A stretch of 64,000 nt of DNA from Ktedonobacter sp. SOSP1-85 (GTDB lineage: Bacteria > Chloroflexota > Ktedonobacteria > Ktedonobacterales > Ktedonobacteraceae): the NCBI RefSeq assembly GCF_016587415.1, contig NZ_BNJI01000001.1:744001-808000 (forward strand), read 5' to 3'. Below are positions 52,399 through 61,568 of this stretch, one piece after another. Positions within the stretch are counted from its first letter, which is position 1, and every line of letters starts with the position of its first letter. Both the position numbers and the translations under genes were made by a program. The notes below the pieces were generated by a model, which was not told where the DNA came from, searched no databases, and worked only from the letters and a program-made list of their open reading frames with translations.

Positions 52399-53463
52399 TC
52401 AGATTTCCAACAAAAGCTGGGCGGTCACATGGTCAGTGATTAAGATGTTAGCCACACCAGCTCTCAAAGCGGCACGAATGGCGGGAATATAGTCTGGACC
52501 GCCGCCAGCGACAAGAATCGACTTCTTGCCGCTGCCCTGTAATACCTCCTTTAAGCGAGGAATCTCAAACCCTGTAAGGTAATAGGGAGGCGAGTCCATA
52601 AGCTCATTGATACAGCGTCCCTTGGCATCAAACACCCAGTGGTTAATATCAGCCACTGGATGGAGATTATCCATAGCCTGCATCTGTTCCGGAGAGATAA
52701 TACCGTGCGTGACAACATCATCATTCGTGTGAGGAGGCCAGACACTCAACATAAAAATCGAGACCTCCTCATACAGCGAATAGGCGTCATCTAGCATAGG
52801 ATACTGTCGAATCAGGGCCTTAAATCCATCTAAGTTAAAATCAGGTGTGGCATTGGGGAAAAATGCCCCTGCACAAAACCAGGTATGTCTTCCTCCATAA
52901 GCAACCGCAATATCATGCGCGATCAAGTTCGCATCGCCATAGGTAGTGTGAGCTTGGACGAAACCAATCGTTGCGACAACATCGAGATTGGGTAATAGCT
53001 TCGTTGGTTTAAGGTATCGCTCCACGTTGCGCATAAATGTCTTACCACCACAGATAGCCAGCTTATCTCCATCTTTCAAAAGCTGATCAAGGTAATCAGC
53101 CGCCGCGGTTGTAATTTCAATCACAACCTCGTCAAAGGACGACTGGCACTCTTTCAGATGATCAAAGCTGCGACCCGGAACAAGAACCAGGTCTTCCAGT
53201 CCCAGTTCTATGCGCACATCACGCGCCAGGTTCCGCAAAAAGCCTGCGCGCAGATCGGGCACAATCGAAATACGCACAATGCCTCGCTCTTTAGCCTTCT
53301 GGAGTGCCTTACTTACGGTCTGCCTGGAGCAATACTCCCTCTCAGCGATTACCTCTTGAGAATTTCCCTCTTCATAGTAGAGATATGCAACTCTACGAAG
53401 AAAGCGCTCGTCACCGAGTAACTTCACCTCGGAACCGCCTACTTGTGGCCCATCTACTGGCAT
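52399..53463 (-). CDS. SorC/DeoR-type sugar-binding transcriptional regulator
   Basis: 354 residues. N-terminal HTH (RRVAYLYYEEGNSQEVIAEREYCSRQTVSKALQKAKERGIV) and a C-terminal SorC-type sugar-phosphate-binding domain (LAICGGKTFMRNVERYL, VATIGFVQAHTTYGDANLIAHDIA, ILVAGGGPDYIPAIRAALRAGVANILITDHVTAQLLL). It is upstream of the terpene synthase on the same strand, 63 bp away, and may control it, but SorC proteins usually govern sugar use. Confidence 0.88.
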   Translation of the reverse strand: MPVDGPQVGGSEVKLLGDERFLRRVAYLYYEEGNSQEVIAEREYCSRQTVSKALQKAKERGIVRISIVPDLRAGFLRNLARDVRIELGLEDLVLVPGRSFDHLKECQSSFDEVVIEITTAAADYLDQLLKDGDKLAICGGKTFMRNVERYLKPTKLLPNLDVVATIGFVQAHTTYGDANLIAHDIAVAYGGRHTWFCAGAFFPNATPDFNLDGFKALIRQYPMLDDAYSLYEEVSIFMLSVWPPHTNDDVVTHGIISPEQMQAMDNLHPVADINHWVFDAKGRCINELMDSPPYYLTGFEIPRLKEVLQGSGKKSILVAGGGPDYIPAIRAALRAGVANILITDHVTAQLLLEI

Positions 53464-54135
53464 AGCATCTCAATTCCTTTCCATATGAACCGGGTTTTGA
53501 TATCTCAGGGCAACATGGCCAGACTATGGGGTGGATATAGCGAAGCATACAAACATCTAGCTTTTATATTACAAGAAGAGCATACTCTATATTCATAGGC
53601 AATGCAAGTATTTAACATATGTATTCTCAAAATGTTTTCTTTAGCAATTTTGCATGACAAGGGCACTCTTTTCTACATAAGGCTACATATTGCTACTATG
53701 CATCATTATAAAGAACATAGCAACTATCTTTTACAAAAACACAACAGTCGCTCTTTTCCCGAGCAGGCGTAAACAATAGCCTCAAATCGACTACTTCGTT
53801 TACAAGTATTTTCTGCACAGGCAATAGCTTACATATGTCTTCGTGAAAACATATATTAAACAGCAAATGCTGATTTCCTGCACCTATAGCAACTGCCTTA
53901 AAAAAACCGGTTTAAGACTATCCTCGGAATCATCCTATCATTTGCGCAAATGCTACGAAATTTACAATTTAGCATAAATTGTATTCTAATTAACAATTCT
54001 ATGTTATACTCTTACTGGGAGAGTTAAAGAAATATCCAGAATGTCATACGTCTACAAGCGCACTTACGCTTGTCAGGTCCATAGTATGATGTGCCCAAAA
54101 GTCGCGAGTAGGGGTGAGTTTGAAAGGGGTTATAT
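53464..54135. other. AT-rich divergent intergenic region
   Basis: 672 bp with no convincing gene. Near 53960-54017 are repeated ACAATT/AATTGT half-sites, including TTAACAATTCTATGTTATACT, a plausible -35/-10 for the radical SAM operon. The SorC promoter must lie at the other side. Confidence 0.45.
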
Positions 54136-54957
54136 ATGAAGAAGCGCATCATGTTCAAAGTTGAAAAGAATCGCGTTCTTGTCCCGGTTGGGGAACCCTG
54201 CCCCTTTGGCTGTCGCTACTGCTATACGCGTGGTGGCGAAGTTGGACTTTCGCGCGTGGATCCAGAGGAAGTTCTTACCCAGTTTGAAGCTTTCGCGCAC
54301 GAAGCTGCCTTTGATACGATCCAATTTGGCTATGATGGCGACCCTTTCGCACGTCCCGAGCGAGGAATAGCCATGCTAGGGCGACTGGCCACCTACGGTA
54401 AACATGTTAATTTCAGCACAAAGGGCGCGATGAACGCCACCACACTAGAGGGATTAGCCGCTATTCAAAGCCAGATGGAAGCGTATGATACAACCTTAAG
54501 CGCGCTGGTATCTGTCAGTTGCTGGGACTCTGCCCCGCTTGTCGAGCCTCATACTCCCTCACCTGCCAAGCGAATGCAGACTGTTGCTAGCTTGAAACGC
54601 CTTGGCATTCCTGTCTTTATCGCTGTACGCCCTATCCTTCCCCATATTCCAGACCTTGAATACGAGCGCCTGGTAGCCGAGGCTCTGCTAGCAGGCTGTG
54701 ATGGCTTTGTGCTTGGGCCGCTCTACGTCGATGACCGTGGACAATTCGCGCGTTTCATTCCGCCCGAGGTACTGACACAGGTACCCAGCCGGAGAGCAAC
54801 CGTCTCCTGGTCCGCGCACGCTCCGGAATGGACCCGTTATGAAGACGAGGCACGCCTCCAAAGGCTGGCAACCTTCATTGAGAAGAAAGAGGGAACGGTG
54901 TACACTTCATCGGCTGATGCCATGGCGGGCCTGAGCCAGAGGAGGGCAGTGGCATGA
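54136..54957 (+). CDS. Radical SAM protein (spore photoproduct lyase-like layout)
   Basis: 273 residues. The 4Fe-4S-binding motif is CPFGCRYCYTRGG (CxxxCxxC). The FGYDGDPFARPERG and VNFSTKGAMN segments and the barrel-like repeats match small radical SAM enzymes related to SplB. Substrate unknown. The stop overlaps the CYTH gene by an ATGA, so the two products probably act together. Confidence 0.85.
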   Translation: MKKRIMFKVEKNRVLVPVGEPCPFGCRYCYTRGGEVGLSRVDPEEVLTQFEAFAHEAAFDTIQFGYDGDPFARPERGIAMLGRLATYGKHVNFSTKGAMNATTLEGLAAIQSQMEAYDTTLSALVSVSCWDSAPLVEPHTPSPAKRMQTVASLKRLGIPVFIAVRPILPHIPDLEYERLVAEALLAGCDGFVLGPLYVDDRGQFARFIPPEVLTQVPSRRATVSWSAHAPEWTRYEDEARLQRLATFIEKKEGTVYTSSADAMAGLSQRRAVA

Positions 54958-55604
54958 TTGAAGTTGAAGTAAAAAGCGCTGTCGCGCCTCAAGCGTGGCC
55001 CTTGCTTGAAGCCAGGTTACGCGAGGCCCGCTTCGAGCGGCACATCCACAATGTCGATGTCTACTACGATACACCTGATTGGGACCTGCTCCAGAGGGCG
55101 GTTTTCCTGCGAGTACGCAACCAGCAAAAGCTTGAGTTTAAGTTCAATGAACAGGCGGAGAAAGCCCATATTCAGAGTACTGAGCATGCTTTTGCACTCC
55201 AACCACAGCCCGATCAAGCGGCAGCGATGAACGAACTCTTTAACCATTTTCTTCCCACCTGGAACCCTATGCCCACCTGGGAGGCCGCCCGGCTGGAAAA
55301 CAATCTGGTGGAACTGGCACGAATCGAGAATACGCGCCGGCAGTATAGCCTGGACTCGGTCCAACTCTGTGTGGATCATGTCTCGGGCCTGGGCGACTTT
55401 CTTGAAGCCGAGATCGAGTGTTCAGAGGAGGCGGATACGCGTCAGGCACGCGCCCAACTCTACACATTTATCGCGGAATTCGCTACTGAACCGCTCCCCA
55501 TTGGCTACGTTGAACTTTGGTTACGACAACATAATCCCCAGGCCTACAGCAAAGGTGTCTACCAGTTACCCGGCGACTCTGTACCGAGCCAACAAGATAG
55601 CTAG
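54954..55604 (+). CDS. CYTH-domain protein
   Basis: 216 residues. Begins MIEVEVKSAV, the ExExK signature of CYTH (adenylate cyclase IV / thiamine triphosphatase) tunnels. Further conserved charges: VYYDTPDWDLLQR, FLRVRN, KLEFKFNE, RRQYSLDSVQLCVDHV, EAEIECSEE. It probably binds or hydrolyses a triphosphorylated small molecule with Mg2+. Coupled to the radical SAM gene; the pairing is not one I can place in a known pathway. Confidence 0.85.
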   Translation: MIEVEVKSAVAPQAWPLLEARLREARFERHIHNVDVYYDTPDWDLLQRAVFLRVRNQQKLEFKFNEQAEKAHIQSTEHAFALQPQPDQAAAMNELFNHFLPTWNPMPTWEAARLENNLVELARIENTRRQYSLDSVQLCVDHVSGLGDFLEAEIECSEEADTRQARAQLYTFIAEFATEPLPIGYVELWLRQHNPQAYSKGVYQLPGDSVPSQQDS

Positions 55605-55686
55605 ACCAGGATATCTACGCGCTTCCGATGTTTAAGGCAGATACATTTCTTAACTGTCTATTTTTCGCCAAAGGAGGACTCAACTC

Positions 55687-55959
55687 ATGCCATCTACCAA
55701 GGATACTTATGCGCTTGCATTTCGTCGTTCCATGACCTTCAGCGATATCTACGGCCATAGCACCTATTTTTCTGTGGCTGAAATCTATCCCAATGTGCAA
55801 ATACTACACACTATCAACGAGACTGCTCAGTCCCCCGCGCTCTATGAACTCTCCATTATCATCGATGGTGAGGCCAGGCTCATCATTGTCCAGCAATCCT
55901 GTGTTGAGTTACACAAAATTTCTGCGGTCCCAGCTAGCCTGACGCGTATAAGCGCCTAG
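55687..55959 (+). CDS. Hypothetical 90-residue protein
   Basis: MPSTKDTYALAFRRSMTFSDI..., mixed alpha/beta with no recognised motif. AAAGGAGGAC precedes the ATG. It lies 82 bp after the CYTH gene on the same strand and ends convergent with the DUF1684 gene. Confidence 0.6.
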   Translation: MPSTKDTYALAFRRSMTFSDIYGHSTYFSVAEIYPNVQILHTINETAQSPALYELSIIIDGEARLIIVQQSCVELHKISAVPASLTRISA

Positions 55960-55980
55960 GACCTGCGCGCAGATGCTCTT

Positions 55981-56613
55981 TTACTTATAACGCAGCTCGC
56001 CTGCGCGTAGAGGCACGCGCAATTGATTCTCTCGGGGCGCGAGAGGACACATCCAGGCGTCATTGTAAGCGCAGGATGGATTATATGCATAATTAAAGTC
56101 GAGCATGATTTGTTGCTGGTGCGTCTTCCCTGGCACAGGCAGCCAGTCGCTCCCTTTGATGGTATCAAAGAGATAGCGTCCACCGCCATACGCCTCTTCA
56201 GGGCTGGTCAAGTCTCGGAAGGGAAGAAAAAGGCCGCCACCATAGATATCGAGCCAGTAGATATGCAGCATTACTAGCTCCTGCTCAACGGTGAAACGCA
56301 CACGCCCTATAGTAAGCATGGTCATTTGCTCAGTACTGCTCATCGTAATGATCTGTCGCTGTGGCTCAACATCAGTCTCAATCGTGACCGCAAAGCGGAG
56401 CGCAGGATTGTATGGGAAGTACCGCAAGCCGGAGAAGACACGACGCTGTTCAGCATCAAGCGCCGACTGCGAGTGCTGGGCAAAGAGTGCGTCGCGGCTC
56501 TGGCGAAAACGCTGCCACACCATCTCTGCATCCTCTCCAGCCAGTATAGCCTGGTTCCGCTCACGGTACATAGCCTGGACGCGCAAACGATAATCATACA
56601 AATCAAGATACAT
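55981..56613 (-). CDS. DUF1684-family protein
   Basis: 210 residues. Strong family pattern as I recall it: SGLRYFPYNPALRF, FLPFRDLTSPEEAYGGGRYLFDTI, MLDFNYAYNPSCAYNDAWMCPLAPRENQLRVPLRAGE. Function unknown in general; the conserved Cys/Asn-rich end suggests an enzyme. Confidence 0.85.
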   Translation of the reverse strand: MYLDLYDYRLRVQAMYRERNQAILAGEDAEMVWQRFRQSRDALFAQHSQSALDAEQRRVFSGLRYFPYNPALRFAVTIETDVEPQRQIITMSSTEQMTMLTIGRVRFTVEQELVMLHIYWLDIYGGGLFLPFRDLTSPEEAYGGGRYLFDTIKGSDWLPVPGKTHQQQIMLDFNYAYNPSCAYNDAWMCPLAPRENQLRVPLRAGELRYK

Positions 56614-56655
56614 GGATACCCTCTCATTGCTTTATTTTCTCGTGCCTGGCAGGCC

Positions 56656-57498
56656 TTACTTCTCAGCCTGGACATGCATCTGCTTCAGAGCTTCCAACTC
56701 ACGCTGACCACGCGCAAGCAAATCTTTTTGCCATTCGTCCTTAAATGGCTTCAGCGTATCTGCCAGCGTTTGGGCAATAGCCAGGTTACGATACCACTTA
56801 TGATTGGCGGGCACAATATACCAGGGTGCCTGCTTCGTGCTACATTTGCTCAAGGCGTCCTCATACGCCTCCTGGTAATCGCCCCAGAACTGCCGCTCCT
56901 TCCAATCATCAACATTAAGCTTCCAGGACTTCTCTGGCTCGTCCTCGCGCGCCTTTAAACGCCTGGCCTGCTCATCTTTGCTGATATGCAAGAAAAACTT
57001 GACCACGATAGTACCGCTCTCAGCCAACATTTCTTCAAAGGCATTAATGATATGATAGCGTTTGTGCCAGGTATCTTCTGGCACAAGATTATGTACGCGC
57101 ACGATCAACACATCCTCGTAGTGTGAGCGATTAAAAACTCCGAAGATGCCCCTGGGTGGTACATGTTGATGGACACGCCAGAGAAAATCATGCTGCAATT
57201 CATCCTGGGAAGGAGCTTTAAATGAATGCACCTGGCACCCCTGGGGGTTCAAGGAGCTCAACACATGACGAATGGTGCCGTCCTTACCACTGGTATCCAT
57301 CCCCTGTAGAATCATCAAAAAGCTATGCTTCTGCGCCGCCGTCATCAGTTCCTGGAGCTCTCCTAGTTCCTGGCTCAGTTTCTGCAACTGCTTCTCGGCT
57401 GCATCACGATCAATCTGGCTTGCAATGTGGTCGGGGTCATAGTCCTTGAGTTTGACATGATCGCCTTCTTTGACCTTCCACAAGAGATCCTTACTCAT
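56656..57498 (-). CDS. ppk2: PPK2-family polyphosphate kinase
   Basis: 280 residues. Transfers phosphate between polyphosphate and nucleotides. Walker A is GMDTSGKDGTIRHV; the lid region has NRSHYEDVLIVRVHNLVP; the Walker B-type segment and EEMLAESGTIVVKFFLHISKDEQARRL follow. ATG 57498 is chosen because AGAAGGA precedes it; the longer start at 57549 lacks support. Confidence 0.93.
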   Translation of the reverse strand: MSKDLLWKVKEGDHVKLKDYDPDHIASQIDRDAAEKQLQKLSQELGELQELMTAAQKHSFLMILQGMDTSGKDGTIRHVLSSLNPQGCQVHSFKAPSQDELQHDFLWRVHQHVPPRGIFGVFNRSHYEDVLIVRVHNLVPEDTWHKRYHIINAFEEMLAESGTIVVKFFLHISKDEQARRLKAREDEPEKSWKLNVDDWKERQFWGDYQEAYEDALSKCSTKQAPWYIVPANHKWYRNLAIAQTLADTLKPFKDEWQKDLLARGQRELEALKQMHVQAEK

Positions 57499-57750
57499 AG
57501 CTTTTATCCTTCTTTCTGCTCTAGAGGGTATGCGCATACCAGGCAGCATGATTTCCGTTCTCTATGCCTTGACACGGTCGACCGCAGGGAAACGTTGCGT
57601 AGCAGACCATAGGAACACAATACCAAGCATTCTTCTCTCGCAATAGTACAGCATAAGGGAACTCATTATACAATAGAGATAGAGGAAGGAGCGGTGTCAG
57701 AGACAAGCACATCACGAGTGGTCACCTATGTATCCAGAGAGAAATGCAAG

Positions 57751-57823
57751 TCAGGTTGTGCATAAAAGAAGAGACAAACATCGGTTTGATGATGCTTTGT
57801 CCCCTCTTCTATACACAACCTGA
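57751..57823. repeat. Long imperfect hairpin
   Basis: Arms of about 30 bp with several mismatches; the outer 10 bp (57751-57760 / 57814-57823) pair perfectly. It is in the 320-bp gap between the PPK2 start and the small membrane protein stop. It may terminate the latter's transcript or be an old member of the hairpin family. Confidence 0.6.
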
Positions 57824-57870
57824 TGTGTTACCGTCACTACGACCATGGCAAGCGACATCGTATACCCAGG

Positions 57871-58020
57871 CTATTCATGGCTGCATCTCAGGTGCGTGGC
57901 CCAGTAGCGCGCGCGTCGCTCCCACTCCAGGCCATTCAGTCCTTCTTGGCTATCTATGCCCCAGCGATAGGCAGCAATTCCTAAAAGCAAGAAAAAGAAG
58001 AAGACAAAAGCGGCATCCAT
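57871..58020 (-). CDS. Small membrane protein
   Basis: 49 residues: MDAAFVFFFFLLLGIAAYRWGID is one TM helix at the N-terminus, followed by a charged tail ending CSHE. GAAGGATGAGA lies before ATG 58020. The composition is protein-like, but no family is known. Confidence 0.6.
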   Translation of the reverse strand: MDAAFVFFFFLLLGIAAYRWGIDSQEGLNGLEWERRARYWATHLRCSHE

Positions 58021-58154
58021 AATGTTCTCATCCTTCTGCATGTCTCCATGCGCATATAAGAATTTACCCTTGTCATAAGTGTAATATAGTGGTAGTATCA
58101 AGTCAAGGAAACGTTTTTGATATCTACCATCGATAAAAACGATAGGAAACCAAC

Positions 58155-59081
58155 ATGGATGTACGCCAACTCACCACATTCCGCATGGTGGCGCATACGC
58201 TCAGCTTCAGCCGCACCGCCATCGCTCTTAACTATGTGCAATCAAGTGTCACAACACAGATTCAAGCCCTGGAAGAGGAACTGGGGGTCAAGCTCTTTGA
58301 TCGTTTGGGGAAACGCGTGGCGCTTACTGAGGCAGGGAAGAAGCTGCTCCTCTATAGTGAAAAAATTCTGGGGTTGGTGGATGAGGCGCGAAGCGCGGTT
58401 ATGGAGGATGGAGATCCAGTTGGATCCGTGACGATCAGCGCGCCTGAATCGCTCTGCACCTATCGCTTACCCGGAGTGCTTCAGCAGTTTCGTGCCAGGT
58501 TTCCTCGTTCGCGCCTGATCTTTCGTCCAACATTGGACCAACGCCAGAGCATTCACGAGGGAAGCATCGATGTTGCCTTTGTCCTCGAGGACCAGGTTCG
58601 CTCCAGCGCGCTTGAAAGCGAGCCGCTCGCAGAGGAAGCCCTGCTAATGCTGGTCTCACCCGATCATCCCCTGGCAGCCAAACACTATGTAGAGACCGAG
58701 GATATCCGAGGCGAACAATTTCTCCTCACCGAGAAAGGATGCACCTACCGCAATGTCTTTGAGCGCGCACTCCATGCTGCTGGCGTCGATGCCGTGACTG
58801 ATCTGGAGTTTATCAGCGTCGAGGCTATCAAGCAATGTGCAATGGCGGGCATGGGCATCGCCTTCCTGCCGTCGCTCGTGGTCGAGACAGAAATCGCCCA
58901 GGGGAAGCTCGTCGTCCTCCAGTGGGGTAAGCAGCACTTTCAGGTGCTAACACAGATGCTCTGGCATAAAGAGAAATGGCTCTCGCCCGCCATTCAATCC
59001 TTCCTCAACGTTGCGCGAGAAGTCCTACAAGAGCCGGTTTCTCCACCTGGTGGTCTCGCCTTCGCGTCAGAAAAAAGGTAA
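58155..59081 (+). CDS. LysR-family transcriptional regulator
   Basis: 308 residues. N-terminal winged HTH (RQLTTFRMVAHTLSFSRTAIALNYVQSSVTTQIQALEEELGVKLFDR) and a C-terminal substrate-binding domain (GSVTISAPESLCTYRLPGVLQQFRARFP, CAMAGMGIAFLPSLVVE). It is transcribed divergently from the small membrane protein gene; its target is unclear. Confidence 0.93.
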   Translation: MDVRQLTTFRMVAHTLSFSRTAIALNYVQSSVTTQIQALEEELGVKLFDRLGKRVALTEAGKKLLLYSEKILGLVDEARSAVMEDGDPVGSVTISAPESLCTYRLPGVLQQFRARFPRSRLIFRPTLDQRQSIHEGSIDVAFVLEDQVRSSALESEPLAEEALLMLVSPDHPLAAKHYVETEDIRGEQFLLTEKGCTYRNVFERALHAAGVDAVTDLEFISVEAIKQCAMAGMGIAFLPSLVVETEIAQGKLVVLQWGKQHFQVLTQMLWHKEKWLSPAIQSFLNVAREVLQEPVSPPGGLAFASEKR

Positions 59082-59201
59082 AATACGCTCAAGAAATTTT
59101 TAGGCATATTCCCTGGTCTCACTCTATTCCTTTAAATTAGGGATATGCTATACTAGCGTCGCAGGTCCCAAATTGATCGTGATCGTATTGAAGAAAGGCC
59201 G

Positions 59202-60197
59202 ATGGCACGCATGACCACAGCCTATAAACCCGGCACGCGTATTGATCATTATAAAATTATTCGCATGCTGGGTCATGGTGGGATGAACCGGGTCTATCTC
59301 GCGCGTGATCTCTCCGATCAGCGCGACGTGGTTCTTAAATTTCCTAGCGAAGATCTCATTGGCAATGTCGCGGTCTTTGAACGCTATCGACGCGAGGCAG
59401 AGATCGGGAACCGGCTACATCATCCCTCGGTACAGGAACTGCTCAATACAGATGAGAAACGTTCACAAGAGTATCTCGTTGTGGAGTATATCAAAGGGCA
59501 GACGCTGCGCTTGCTACTGGAGGATCAAGAGGGCAAACCAATGCCAACCAGCCAGGCGCTTCACATCACGCTTCAACTCTGCGATGCGCTTGCCTACTGC
59601 CATGAGCAGGGTGTCTTTCACCGGGATATAAAGCCTGAAAATGTCATGGTCACAGATGATGGAGACATCAAAATTATTGATTTTGGCATTGCCCTACTCG
59701 AAGGGGCGCGCCGTGTGACCTGGCGCGGACTCTCCGGAACCGTAGGCACACCCGATTACATGTCACCCGAACAACTCAAAGGCGAGCGTGGCACCGCCAG
59801 CTCTGATATTTACGCGGTTGGCATCATGCTCTACGAAATGCTTTGCGGCCATACCCCCTTCGAGGGAGAAAATGTCTTCGCTATCATCAATCAGCATGTC
59901 TCGCAGGATCCTCCCTCACTGCTTCTCGCGAACCCGGACCTTTCACCCGCTCTGGCAACGGTGGTCATGCGCGCTATTCGCCGTGATCCGGAGAAGCGCT
60001 ACAAATCGATACGCGATTTCTATCACGACCTGCGCAATTTTGAAGAGGTTCAACCGGTCCCCTATGAGCCAGAGGCGCCCAAACTCAATCAGTCCAGCCG
60101 GACTGCGCTTACCGCGACACTGATCATTCTCGCCATCTTTGTGGTGATCATCGCGCTTGGTTTCCTTGTACAATTTGTACATAATGCCCAGCATTGA
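59202..60197 (+). CDS. Eukaryote-like Ser/Thr protein kinase, membrane-anchored
   Basis: 331 residues. Kinase subdomains: LGHGGMNRVYLARD (Gly loop, degenerate), VVLKFP (Lys), HRDIKPENVM (catalytic loop), DFGIAL, GTVGTPDYMSPEQLKGE (activation/APE-like). One TM helix ends the protein (ALTATLIILAIFVVIIALGFLVQFV), with almost nothing outside, so it lacks a sensor domain. A composite hairpin and then a PPP-type phosphatase gene follow. Confidence 0.93.
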   Translation: MARMTTAYKPGTRIDHYKIIRMLGHGGMNRVYLARDLSDQRDVVLKFPSEDLIGNVAVFERYRREAEIGNRLHHPSVQELLNTDEKRSQEYLVVEYIKGQTLRLLLEDQEGKPMPTSQALHITLQLCDALAYCHEQGVFHRDIKPENVMVTDDGDIKIIDFGIALLEGARRVTWRGLSGTVGTPDYMSPEQLKGERGTASSDIYAVGIMLYEMLCGHTPFEGENVFAIINQHVSQDPPSLLLANPDLSPALATVVMRAIRRDPEKRYKSIRDFYHDLRNFEEVQPVPYEPEAPKLNQSSRTALTATLIILAIFVVIIALGFLVQFVHNAQH

Positions 60198-60203
60198 CTG
60201 CTC

Positions 60204-60285
60204 GCGCCTGCGGCGCTCGCCTGGGCAGTGGGTATGGTAAGTGCTGGCGACCAATGGTCGCCAGCACTTACCATACCCACTGCCC
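60204..60285. repeat. Composite hairpin repeat: short GCGCC-tgc-GGCGC plus 31-bp-arm hairpin
   Basis: Short stem 60204-60216, then perfect long arms 60223-60253 and 60255-60285. The leader TTGACT-GCTCGCGCC and the GCTCGCC between the stems match the copy at 7545-7566 closely, while the long arms differ. It lies between the kinase and phosphatase genes. Confidence 0.9.
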
Positions 60286-60325
60286 CACATAATTTACACA
60301 AGGATTGACTATTTCAAGAAATTCT

Positions 60326-61117
60326 ATGACAACGAATATTGCTTCAGCGCCAGTCTATGTTATAGGCGACATTCATGGACAATTCAAGTCGCTGCTTAAA
60401 CTGCTACAGGCGGCCCAACTAATTGATGACCATCACTCCTGGTGCGGAGGGAATGCGACCCTCTGGTTTATGGGCGATTTTGTGGATCGAGGCCCCCAGG
60501 GCATTGAAGTTCTGGACCTCGTGATACGTCTCCAGGGCGAGGCCGCTGCCGTAGGCGGCACCGTGGCCTCCTTGCTGGGCAATCATGAGATGCTCTTGCT
60601 GGCAGCCTACCGCTTCGGCAGACGCTCAACCGGGCTAGGAAGCACCTTCCTCACGCGCTGGAAACGCAATGGGGGCAATCAGAAAGATATCGCCAGCTTA
60701 ACCTTGCACCACCTCGACTGGATGGCACACCTGCCCGCCATGGCCATCGTAGATGAGAGCCTTCTGCTGCACGCCGACGCCCCCCTCTATCTTAAATGTG
60801 GGCGCACCATCGACGAGGTCAACACCACCTTTCGTAAGCTGCTAAGCCACAGCGATGCCCTGGCCTGGGAGGAGATGCTGGAAGATTTCGCCAGGCGTGG
60901 CGCCTTTCTCCATGCACAGCACGGCGAGGAGTTCGCGCGCCGCCTCTTAGGCATCTATGGTGGCAAGCAACTCCTCCATGGTCATACGCCGATTCACCTC
61001 ATGCTTGGCTGCTCTCCTAAAAAAGTTGAGCATCCCTGGATCTATGCAAGTGGCTGCTGCATTAATGTTGATGGTGGCCTCTATTTTGGTGGGCGAGGCT
61101 TTGTACACCAACTCTAA
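60326..61117 (+). CDS. PPP-family (ApaH/PP1-like) metallophosphatase
   Basis: 263 residues from ATG 60326 (a TTG at 60305 would add 7). Metal and phosphate motifs of the PPP family: GDIHGQFKSLL, GDFVDRGPQGIEVLD, LLGNHEMLLL, a later LLHADAPL and HGHTPIH. It could reverse the upstream Ser/Thr kinase or act on dinucleotide polyphosphates. Confidence 0.9.
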   Translation: MTTNIASAPVYVIGDIHGQFKSLLKLLQAAQLIDDHHSWCGGNATLWFMGDFVDRGPQGIEVLDLVIRLQGEAAAVGGTVASLLGNHEMLLLAAYRFGRRSTGLGSTFLTRWKRNGGNQKDIASLTLHHLDWMAHLPAMAIVDESLLLHADAPLYLKCGRTIDEVNTTFRKLLSHSDALAWEEMLEDFARRGAFLHAQHGEEFARRLLGIYGGKQLLHGHTPIHLMLGCSPKKVEHPWIYASGCCINVDGGLYFGGRGFVHQL

Positions 61118-61568
61118 TAGACCCCAATATCTTGTGGCCCGCGCCAGCCATAGAAGCGGGCCAATCCCCTCTTTTCCTGACTTATTGCCCCTCTGTACAA
61201 ATTGACTATTTGCTATGCTGAAAGGCTCAAAGCTCGCGCAAAAAAGGACTGGCTCTCCTCAAAGGGCACTCAAGGAAAGCGTGGTCTTTGTGTAAGATGC
61301 ACAAAAATCACGCTTAAATTTTTCTGTTTTACACATAGCATCTCTGCCAGAAAATTCATATACTTTGCTCTAAGAGATGTGATTTTATTCTGAACCCCAA
61401 CCCCATGCGGGGGCACAGCGGCCACGCACTCGGGGTGTTCGGAGCAGAAGATTTGGAACAGGTACGCAACGGACGCGAACCTCTGTCTCCAGGTGAGCAA
61501 AGACGGCCCCTCTCCATGGTGATGACGCCATATGCACGGTTCAAACCAGTTTAAGAAGGGAGTCTGAC
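61118..61568. other. Leader region before the permease gene
   Basis: 451 bp without a convincing gene. A TTGACT-type element is near 61202. The last 180 bp are GC-rich and could fold, but no riboswitch family was recognised. Confidence 0.4.

Noticed and set aside
61380..61568. Riboswitch before the permease gene
   Set aside because: GC-rich and possibly folded, but no conserved core of a known riboswitch class was recognised.
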